Origin: Actinomycetota bacterium
GTDB taxonomy: Bacteria > Actinomycetota > Actinomycetes > Nanopelagicales > Nanopelagicaceae
DNA length: 7,221 nucleotides
Assembly (NCBI GenBank): GCA_009704555.1
Contig: WLDY01000034.1
Coordinates: 1 to 7,221, forward strand
Direction of reading: 5' to 3'
The notes beneath the pieces were generated by a model. The model did not search any database and had not been told where the DNA came from. It worked only from the letters and a program-made list of their open reading frames with translations. The translations under genes were made by a program, and so were the position numbers. Each line of letters opens with the position of its first letter. The first letter of the stretch is position 1. Below, one piece after another: positions 1 through 4,774 of this stretch.

Positions 1-61
1 GATCCTTTCGATCGCAGAACGTTCACCTTCCGAGACGAAGAGCCCGAATCCTCGAGCCTAG

Positions 62-583
62 TTAGAAGTCTTTCTCGCCTCGCTTGACTTGAGGTAGAGG
101 TGCGCGAAGTCGTCGGATCTGCGTTGATCGGACCCAGCCATACATGGCGAGACCCTTAGTCGGCTCTCCAGGGAATCGACGCTTTACCTCCGCCTTGATC
201 CGTTTCCCGATCAATACACCCTCGATCACTGAATAGAGCGCAACGGCATAGAGCACGATGGTTGCACCGAGTCTTACTTGAAGATTGGGACTGAGTCCAA
301 GGAAGAGCAAGACCATCACGATGGGTAGGAAGAACTCACCGATCGAACGACGCGAATCGATGTAGTTACGTACGAAGCGACGCACAGGGCCACGATCGCG
401 AGGAGGAAGTGCACTCTCATCTCCGCGCATGAAGGCCGAGCGTTGTGCGACGCGAGAACGTCGAGCCTCCTCCTTGAGGATCTTCTTCTGCACTTTGTCA
501 GCAGCGGGAGCGAGGCGAGGGATGATCCGCTCTTTCTCAGCCTCTTTGCGTTTGCGAGTAGGTCGACCCTTTTTCTCGTTCAC
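62..583 (-). CDS. DUF3043 family two-TM membrane protein
   Basis: Function is unknown; the family is a small membrane protein typical of actinobacteria (family knowledge). The 173-residue protein starts at a GTG preceded by a good Shine-Dalgarno, AAGGAG (plus-strand 589-594), five bases upstream. The first ~45 residues are very basic and probably cytoplasmic (KGRPTRKRKEAEKER). They are followed by the family-typical segment MRGDESALPPRDRGPVRRF (52-70) and YIDSRRSIGEFFLP (74-87). Two hydrophobic helices lie at about 84-98 and 104-122, separated by a very short loop, so the protein should form a hairpin with both ends in the cytoplasm. The tail (128-173) is again basic. It lies 60 bp downstream of nadA on the same strand, so it may be partly co-transcribed, although a possible own promoter is present. 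Length and motifs fit a complete family member. Confidence 0.88.
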   Translation of the reverse strand: MNEKKGRPTRKRKEAEKERIIPRLAPAADKVQKKILKEEARRSRVAQRSAFMRGDESALPPRDRGPVRRFVRNYIDSRRSIGEFFLPIVMVLLFLGLSPNLQVRLGATIVLYAVALYSVIEGVLIGKRIKAEVKRRFPGEPTKGLAMYGWVRSTQIRRLRAPLPQVKRGEKDF

Positions 584-588
584 TCAAA

Positions 589-594
589 CTCCTT
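589..594 (-). promoter_or_regulatory. Shine-Dalgarno deciding the GTG start of the DUF3043 gene
   Basis: On the minus strand this reads AAGGAG, five bases before GTG at 583-581. It is one of the clearest ribosome binding sites in the window and supports the non-ATG start. It contrasts with nadA and ctaC, which have none. Confidence 0.7.
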
Positions 595-622
595 AGCCCT
601 CGGTCTGTGGTGCAATGGAGGC

Positions 623-628
623 ATCCTA
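623..628 (-). promoter_or_regulatory. Possible -10 box for the DUF3043 gene
   Basis: The minus strand reads TAGGAT (fits TANNNT) in the short gap between nadA and the DUF3043 gene. It would place a transcript start about 33 nt before the GTG, leaving room for the Shine-Dalgarno. No recognisable -35 is present, so this is a weak call. Read-through from nadA is the alternative. Confidence 0.25.
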
Positions 629-643
629 AATGAGCGGTTGAAA

Positions 644-1810
644 TCAGTCGCTATGGGCCGTCTGGGGGAGTGAGAGCATTCGCTCAAGAGCGATTCGGGA
701 GTGGTGCGCGGTGGTCTCGTCGACAGAGATCACATTTACGATCTGACCCGCAGCCAGGGCTTCCAATGCCCAGACCAGATGTGGGAGATCTATCCGATTC
801 ATCGTGGAGCAATAGCAGATGGTCTTGTCGAGGAAGTGGATCTCTTTCTCAGGGTTCTCATTGGCAAGCCTTCGCACGAGGTTCAATTCCGTCCCGATCG
901 CCCACTTTGATCCGTTAGGAGCGTTGCGCACCGTGGAGATGATCATCTCGGTGCTTCCGACGTGGTCGGCTGCCATCACGACTTCATGCGGACACTCAGG
1001 ATGTACCAGTATCGAGACTCCAGGAATCTCTGAACGGCGATCCTGGACATTCTTGAGGGAGAACCGGCCATGGACGGAGCAGTGGCCCCGCCAAAGGATG
1101 ACCTTGGCCGCTCGGATCTGGTCGTCAGTGAGCCCACCACGTGGTTTCCAAGGGTTCCAAAGGACGCAGTCATCGAGTGAGAAACCAAGATGTCTCACCG
1201 CAGTGTTGCGACCGAGATGTTGATCCGGAAGGAAGAGGATCCGCTCTCCCTGCTGCAGCGCCCACTTCATCGCGCGCTCTGCGTTGGATGAGGTGCAGAT
1301 CGTTCCGCCATGCTCACCAGTGAAGGACTTGATGGCCGCTGAGGAGTTCATATAAGTGACTGGGATCGTCGAAGAATCGATTCCCAATTCGGAGATGACC
1401 GTCCAAGCATCGCGGACCTGAGAAAGGGTCGCCATATCTGCCATCGAGCAACCAGCAGCGAGGTCCGGGAGGATGACGCGTTGCGCCTCGGAAGTGAGTA
1501 TGTCGGCGCTCTCGGCCATGAAATGAACGCCGCAGAAGACGATCAATTCGGCCTCGCGGTTCTCCGCCGCCGCCTGAGCCAGTTTGAAGGAGTCCCCGGT
1601 GATGTCGGCGAACTGAATAACTTCATCACGTTGGTAGTGGTGACCCAAGATCATCACTCGTTTACCGAGCGCTGCCTTCGCCTTCTTCGCCCGTTCGACG
1701 AGATCGGGATCGCTCGGCGTAGGTAGTTCGCCGGCGCAGGTCACGCCTCGCTCGCTATCTAGGTCTGGCTTGGTCCCGGCCTTGAGGAACTCCACGAGCG
1801 AGAGAGACAT
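644..1810 (-). CDS. nadA: Quinolinate synthase NadA
   Basis: NadA condenses iminoaspartate with dihydroxyacetone phosphate to quinolinate in de novo NAD synthesis, in the cytoplasm, using a [4Fe-4S] cluster. The 388-residue product has the family landmarks: ILGHHYQ (54-60), DITGDSFKLA (69-78), FCGVHFMAESADIL (92-105), DLAAGCSMAD (116-125), MNSSAAIKSFTGEHGGTICTSSNA (154-177, listed in part), GHCSVHGRF (242-250), HPECPHEVV (270-278) and CYCSTMNRID (332-341). By comparison with the longer Bacillus-type enzymes, the cluster ligands should be C121, C244 and one of C332/C334. Length is normal for that type. The ATG has no Shine-Dalgarno; a TAGACT hexamer six bases upstream suggests a leaderless mRNA. 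It is divergent from erpA, whose product supplies Fe-S clusters. The usual partners nadB and nadC are not in the window. Confidence 0.97.
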   Translation of the reverse strand: MSLSLVEFLKAGTKPDLDSERGVTCAGELPTPSDPDLVERAKKAKAALGKRVMILGHHYQRDEVIQFADITGDSFKLAQAAAENREAELIVFCGVHFMAESADILTSEAQRVILPDLAAGCSMADMATLSQVRDAWTVISELGIDSSTIPVTYMNSSAAIKSFTGEHGGTICTSSNAERAMKWALQQGERILFLPDQHLGRNTAVRHLGFSLDDCVLWNPWKPRGGLTDDQIRAAKVILWRGHCSVHGRFSLKNVQDRRSEIPGVSILVHPECPHEVVMAADHVGSTEMIISTVRNAPNGSKWAIGTELNLVRRLANENPEKEIHFLDKTICYCSTMNRIDLPHLVWALEALAAGQIVNVISVDETTAHHSRIALERMLSLPQTAHSD

Positions 1811-1816
1811 GGACTC

Positions 1817-1822
1817 AGTCTA
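1817..1822 (-). promoter_or_regulatory. Putative -10 box giving a leaderless nadA transcript
   Basis: The minus strand reads TAGACT (TANNNT, four of six matches to TATAAT). Exactly six bases separate it from the nadA ATG, so the expected +1 is the A of the start codon. No Shine-Dalgarno lies in the 15 bases before the ATG (CAACTAGACTGAGTCC). No convincing -35 was found. Confidence 0.45.
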
Positions 1823-1858
1823 GTTGCTGAGAAGAAAGAGCGTCTTTTGATGGCTCTC

Positions 1859-1884
1859 TCAGTAGGCAGGTACTCAGGTACTGA
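1859..1884. promoter_or_regulatory. Operator-like repeat between nadA and erpA
   Basis: The divergent control region holds a tandem 8-bp direct repeat, CAGGTACT twice (1867-1882). The repeat sits within an inverted pair TCAGTA (1859-1864) / TACTGA (1879-1884). It lies about 50-75 bp upstream of the proposed nadA start site. The repeat is plain in the sequence; regulator binding is inference, and I do not recognise a known operator. The rest of 1811-2001 shows no ORF I would defend. Confidence 0.3.
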
Positions 1885-1922
1885 AGCACGCACATGAAGA
1901 GGCGATAGTGAGGGTAGGGCGA

Positions 1923-1928
1923 TAACAT
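1923..1928 (+). promoter_or_regulatory. Weak -10 candidate for erpA
   Basis: TAACAT (TANNNT) lies about 92 bp upstream of the chosen erpA ATG. It would imply a leader of roughly 85 nt. No -35 is recognisable and other TANNNT sites could serve, so this is only a candidate. Confidence 0.2.
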
Positions 1929-2019
1929 TCGCGATAGGAAACGACGAAGCCCCGCAAGTTCTTCGGAGTGAAAGTCGATTCGAGAAGGACCCAAGGAAGA
2001 GATGAAGGAGACGAAGACG

Positions 2020-2367
2020 ATGAGTAACGAGACAGCAGCAATGACTGGAGTCATCTTGACCGATGTCGCCGCAAGCAAGGTCGGATCTCTTCTCGCTCAA
2101 GAGGGTCGTGACGACCTCGTCCTTCGCATCGCTGTGCAACCTGGAGGTTGCTCGGGTCTTCGTTACCAGCTCTATTTCGATGATCGTGTCGAAGAGTCCG
2201 ATGCAGTGGCATCGTTTGGATCAGTCAGGGTCGTGACCGACAAGATGTCAGCGCCGTATCTCATGGGAGCCAGCATCGACTACGTCGACACGATTGAGAA
2301 GCAGGGCTTCACGATCGATAACCCCAACGCGCAGGGTTCCTGCGCTTGTGGCGACTCTTTCAACTAA
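2020..2367 (+). CDS. erpA: A-type Fe-S cluster carrier/insertion protein (ErpA/HesB family)
   Basis: A-type carriers receive Fe-S clusters from the assembly machinery and pass them to apo-proteins in the cytoplasm. The 115-residue product carries the three invariant cysteines: C44 in QPGGCSGLRY and C108/C110 in the C-terminal GSCACGDSF. It also has the family stretches VILTDVAASKV (11-21), MSAPYLMGASIDYVD (76-90) and GFTIDNPNA (96-104). Length is normal. Three in-frame ATGs exist (2002, 2020, 2041). I chose 2020 because AAGGAG (2005-2010) lies nine bases upstream, whereas 2002 would put its purine-rich tract very close to the ATG. The 2002 start would add MKETKT. The gene is divergent from nadA, a plausible client, and is followed after about 50 bp by adoK on the same strand. 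The same erpA-adoK proximity occurs in mycobacteria (from memory). Confidence 0.94.
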   Translation: MSNETAAMTGVILTDVAASKVGSLLAQEGRDDLVLRIAVQPGGCSGLRYQLYFDDRVEESDAVASFGSVRVVTDKMSAPYLMGASIDYVDTIEKQGFTIDNPNAQGSCACGDSFN

Positions 2368-2371
2368 GCCT

Positions 2372-2418
2372 CGCACCCATTCGCATCACCTCAGGTAGCC
2401 TTCGATTCATGGGGTGCG
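2372..2418 (+). repeat. Inverted repeat spanning the erpA-adoK gap
   Basis: CGCACCC (2372-2378) can pair with GGGTGCG (2412-2418), and with one bulged G the pairing extends to CGCACCCAT / ATGGGGTGCG. The stem encloses the whole intergenic stretch and ends just before the adoK ATG at 2420. It could act as weak attenuation or restrict access to the start. The loop is long (about 33 nt) and there is no T-tract, so it is not a standard terminator. Confidence 0.3.
2396..2401 (+). promoter_or_regulatory. Possible internal -10 box upstream of adoK
   Basis: TAGCCT (TANNNT) stands seven bases before an out-of-frame ATG at 2409 and 18 bases before the adoK ATG. It has the same spacing as the leaderless-type promoters proposed elsewhere here. 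It matches TATAAT at only three of six positions and lacks a -35. Read-through from erpA is equally possible. Confidence 0.25.
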
Positions 2419-2419
2419 C

Positions 2420-3409
2420 ATGAGAATCGCCGTGACCGGGTCGGTCGGACGCGATCACTTGATGACATTCCCGGGCAAATTCACAGATTCGCTCGTAGCG
2501 GACTCACTCTCGAAAGTCTCACTCTCCTTCCTCGTCGATGGTCTTGATGTAAGGCGTGGTGGATGTGGGGCAAATATCTCCTTCGGCATGGCAGCCCTCG
2601 GTCTCAATCCAGTCTTGATTGCCTCTGTCGGCGCAGATTGGGCTGACTACGAAGCATGGTTGTCGCGTCACGGCGTGGACACCGCGCATGTCCGAGTCTC
2701 TAACTCACTCCACACAGCGCTCTACATGGTCACAACTGACACGGATCTGAATCAGATCGCTTCCTTCTTCCCGGGCGCGATGAGCGAAGCGCGCGAGATC
2801 GAACTGGGACCAGTGATGGAACGCGCAGGTCACTTTGATCTAGTCGTTATCTCGCCAGACGATCCGGAGGCGATGATCAGACATACGGAGACCTGCCGAG
2901 CCCTTGGGATCCCGTTCGCTGCTGACCCTTCGCAACAACTTGCGCGGATGAACGGCGAGGAGATCAGGTCGCTCATCGACGGCGCTACCTATCTGTTTCT
3001 CAACGAATATGAGTTGGCGCTTGCCATGCAGAAGACTGAGTGGAGCGATAGCGAGATCAAGGAACGTGTTACGACGCGCGTCGTCACGCTCGGGAGCGCG
3101 GGTGCAAAAGTCGAGCGCGCCGACGGTTTCGCAGTCGCAGTCGGTGTCCCACAGGAGAAAGCGAAGGTGGATCCGACCGGTGTCGGCGATGCCTTCCGTT
3201 CCGGTTTTCTCGCTGGCGTCGCGTGGGGATTGGATGAAGAGCGCTCGGCTCAATTGGGGTCGATGTTGGCGACTTATGTGATCGAGACTAAGGGAACGCA
3301 GGAGTATCGCTTCACTCCGGAGACCTTCATCGCTCGATTCAGTGAATGCTATGGATCGGACGCGGCGAAGGAGATCTCACCGCACCTTGCCACCGCAGCT
3401 ATGCGGTGA
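2420..3409 (+). CDS. adoK: Adenosine kinase, PfkB/ribokinase family (AdoK-like)
   Basis: The predicted reaction is ATP + adenosine to ADP + AMP, a salvage step that also drains adenosine from the S-adenosylhomocysteine cycle. The fold is PfkB: RGGCGANISFGMAALG (46-61) is the N-terminal signature region and DPTGVGDAFRSGF (251-263) the C-terminal signature, with catalytic-base Asp257. The NEYE segment (195-198) fits the NxxE-type metal/phosphate motif. Segments such as RIAVTGS, SLSFLVD, QIASFFPGAMSEAR and ADPSQQLAR match my memory of M. tuberculosis Rv2202c, a demonstrated adenosine kinase and not a sugar kinase; this is the reason for the specific call. The length of 329 residues is normal. 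GTG at 2414 is an alternative start (two extra residues). ATG 2420 gives the family N-terminus MRIAVTGS. No clear Shine-Dalgarno is seen. It follows erpA and ends flush against the convergent TusA-like gene. Confidence 0.85.
   Translation: MRIAVTGSVGRDHLMTFPGKFTDSLVADSLSKVSLSFLVDGLDVRRGGCGANISFGMAALGLNPVLIASVGADWADYEAWLSRHGVDTAHVRVSNSLHTALYMVTTDTDLNQIASFFPGAMSEAREIELGPVMERAGHFDLVVISPDDPEAMIRHTETCRALGIPFAADPSQQLARMNGEEIRSLIDGATYLFLNEYELALAMQKTEWSDSEIKERVTTRVVTLGSAGAKVERADGFAVAVGVPQEKAKVDPTGVGDAFRSGFLAGVAWGLDEERSAQLGSMLATYVIETKGTQEYRFTPETFIARFSECYGSDAAKEISPHLATAAMR
3391..3408. terminator. Hairpin at the adoK / TusA-like convergent junction, possible bidirectional terminator
   Basis: CACCGCA (3391-3397) and TGCGGTG (3402-3408) form a perfect 7-bp, GC-rich stem with a four-base loop, GCTA. 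It lies inside the last codons of adoK and stops one base short of the adoK TGA end. The hairpin is symmetrical, so it would form in transcripts from both directions. Neither side has a T-tract, so if it terminates it would be of the U-less kind reported for actinobacteria. Confidence 0.45.
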
Positions 3410-3622
3410 TCAATTCCGAACTCTACGAATCAAAAACGTCGCGGGCGTTGACGCAGTCACTTGATGTCCCGTCATTCGTGACCAGGCTGTCAGGTCGCTC
3501 CACGTCGCCACATCATCGCTCAAGAGGCGGAACTCCACTTCCGCTGGGTTTCTCAATAGTCCTTGTGCGAGATCGATGATCGGTTGTGGGCACTTGCTGC
3601 CGCGAGAGTCGATCTCGATCAT
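3410..3622 (-). CDS. TusA-family sulfur carrier protein
   Basis: TusA/SirA-like proteins accept persulfide sulfur on a cysteine and relay it, for example to tRNA thiolation or cofactor synthesis, in the cytoplasm. The 70-residue product has the family hallmark near the N-terminus, SRGSKCPQPIIDLA (6-19), with persulfide-carrying C11 in a CPxP motif. The second-half pattern LLSDDVATWSDLTAW (33-47) and a closing FLIRR strand (63-67) also fit. It is the only cysteine in the protein. The ATG overlaps the TGA of the upstream NifS-like gene as ATGA (3619-3622), implying translational coupling. In many actinobacteria I recall this domain being fused to the C-terminus of that protein. Here it is separate. 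Its sulfur donor is uncertain because the partner seems unable to bind PLP covalently. Confidence 0.88.
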   Translation of the reverse strand: MIEIDSRGSKCPQPIIDLAQGLLRNPAEVEFRLLSDDVATWSDLTAWSRMTGHQVTASTPATFLIRRVRN

Positions 3623-4716
3623 CGACGAGATCGCTCCGCTTCGACCTTCTCGATGAGGGCATGGGCAAACTCCTCTGCGGAGGCGAGATTCTCAGGACGG
3701 AATCGAAGCCTGACGTTTCCATGGCTAAGAAGGCCCATTCGAGTGAGGACGTGGCTGGGCTCGAGTTGAGATGAAGAGCAAGCAGAGCCAGAGTCGAAGA
3801 GAAATCCATCGGCATAGAGGCTTCGCTGGAGTTCTTCGCTCTCGGTGTAGAGGAATGAGAGTGAGAGTCGGTCGCGTGTGTCTTTGCCCGCAATATCCAC
3901 GTCAGCCACGTGCGAGACGATCTCCCTGACGCGTTCATTGGCGTCGATGATGGCTTGATGATCGCGCCCAAGGAATTCCTCCAACTGGAGTGCGGCGAGC
4001 ATGGTCAATCCGTAGTTCGCTCCAAAGGTGGGCATCGAGGTATCGAGAGTTGGCATTGGGTTTCGCCAGTGGAGAGCAGGATTGATGGTGAGCGCGTAGA
4101 GACCGCGCGGTCCACCCCAACTCGTCGCATCAAGGACTATTGCGTGCCAAGGACGAGAGGCGAGATCGATTTCGTTGAAATCACCGGGAAGGGCGCTGGT
4201 CGCATCGAGGATGAGCGCACCATCGGGGAGCTCTCGCTGTCTGATTCCCGTCTCACCGTTTCGGATCTGCAGGATATGAAGTGATCGGTCATCGCCAAAC
4301 GAGTCGAAGATGCCATCGATTCCGACACCGTAGTGATGTCGTGGCAAGGAGTTCGGTAGGCCATCGACGATTGCGAGAACTTCCTTCTTCTCGATGGTGC
4401 TGAGCGAAATCGAAGGAAAGTCATTGGCTATTAGGACGCCATTGATCGCTAGATAGAAGGCGAGATAACGATCTGAGAAGAAGGTGAGGGTCGAAGGGGA
4501 AAGGCCCCAGGCATTGGCGATCGTCTCTAAAGATCGCTGGAGACGTAACGCATTCTCAGCACCAGGTCCGAAACTCCACCGCGGGTCGCTCTCCCCGAGA
4601 GCGAAGGCGAGGCCTAAAAACTCGAGTTCCTTCGATGTCAGAGGAACCGACTCTTGAAAATTCCTTCTCAAGGGCGAGCTGGATTGATCATGAGAGGCTG
4701 TTGTGACCGGCGACAC
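3619..4716 (-). CDS. NifS/IscS-fold cysteine desulfurase-like protein lacking the PLP lysine
   Basis: The fold is class V aminotransferase, but it is probably not a normal desulfurase. Numbering is from GTG 4716 (365 residues). Retained: the C-terminal active-cysteine loop SGSACSSSQLEPSHVLTRMG (309-328, C313), the NxETG turn (153-157) and the cofactor-ring Asp171 in LDAT. Altered: the Schiff-base site, usually HKxxGP, reads TSWGGP with Ser199 (codon at 4120-4122) at the Lys position. SGATE reads SDRYL (81-85), the TEHK histidine is Lys110, and the Gln three residues after the Asp is Ser174. Frame and length are intact, and the Lys-to-Ser codon change needs two substitutions, so a single sequencing error does not explain it. 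The start is uncertain: ATG 4776 overlaps the divergent ctaC start, GTG 4716 has TAGGGT seven bases upstream, and TTG 4671 matches the usual family N-terminus. It is coupled to the TusA-like gene downstream. Possible roles are a sulfur-accepting scaffold or a pseudo-enzyme partner. Confidence 0.85.
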   Translation of the reverse strand: MSPVTTASHDQSSSPLRRNFQESVPLTSKELEFLGLAFALGESDPRWSFGPGAENALRLQRSLETIANAWGLSPSTLTFFSDRYLAFYLAINGVLIANDFPSISLSTIEKKEVLAIVDGLPNSLPRHHYGVGIDGIFDSFGDDRSLHILQIRNGETGIRQRELPDGALILDATSALPGDFNEIDLASRPWHAIVLDATSWGGPRGLYALTINPALHWRNPMPTLDTSMPTFGANYGLTMLAALQLEEFLGRDHQAIIDANERVREIVSHVADVDIAGKDTRDRLSLSFLYTESEELQRSLYADGFLFDSGSACSSSQLEPSHVLTRMGLLSHGNVRLRFRPENLASAEEFAHALIEKVEAERSRR

Positions 4717-4723
4717 CTGAAGA

Positions 4724-4729
4724 ACCCTA
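4724..4729 (-). promoter_or_regulatory. Putative -10 box for the NifS-like / TusA-like pair
   Basis: The minus strand reads TAGGGT (TANNNT) seven bases before GTG 4716. This geometry would give an essentially leaderless mRNA starting at the GTG. The same purine-rich stretch, AGTAGGG, could instead serve as a Shine-Dalgarno for that GTG, so the two readings compete. Confidence 0.3.
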
Positions 4730-4762
4730 CTCGTCGGCTCAGGGTGTTGCCGTTCAGGTCGA

Positions 4763-4768
4763 TATTCT
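4763..4768 (+). promoter_or_regulatory. Putative -10 box giving a leaderless ctaC transcript
   Basis: TATTCT (TANNNT, four of six matches to TATAAT) ends exactly six bases before the ctaC ATG, so +1 should be the A of the start codon. The bases in between (TCTCCC) are pyrimidine-rich and contain no Shine-Dalgarno. No clear -35 was found. Confidence 0.45.
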
Positions 4769-4774
4769 TCTCCC

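Noticed and set aside
1..61. Possible tail of a plus-strand gene convergent with DUF3043 (a frame ends in TAG at 59-61)
   Set aside because: All three plus frames have short open tails here and none shows recognisable protein sequence; 61 bases are too few to decide.
595..643. tRNA-like or terminator-like sequence between nadA and DUF3043
   Set aside because: GTGGTGCAATGGAGGC looked briefly like a tRNA fragment, but no acceptor stem, anticodon arm or T-loop could be built, and there is no stem followed by T's.
2002..2019. Upstream in-frame ATG for erpA
   Set aside because: It adds MKETKT with a purine tract too close to the ATG. The 2020 ATG has AAGGAG at nine bases and gives the more typical N-terminus. 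It cannot be ruled out.
1759..2139. Minus-strand ORF across the nadA-erpA spacer
   Set aside because: It overlaps the 5' ends of both nadA and erpA, has low-complexity Ser/Arg/Leu composition and no motif; it is a chance open frame in the control region.
3513..3971. Minus-strand ORF in another frame of the NifS-like gene
   Set aside because: It is Ser/Arg-rich and runs across the end of the NifS-like gene and most of the TusA-like gene, both of which have clear family motifs in their own frames.
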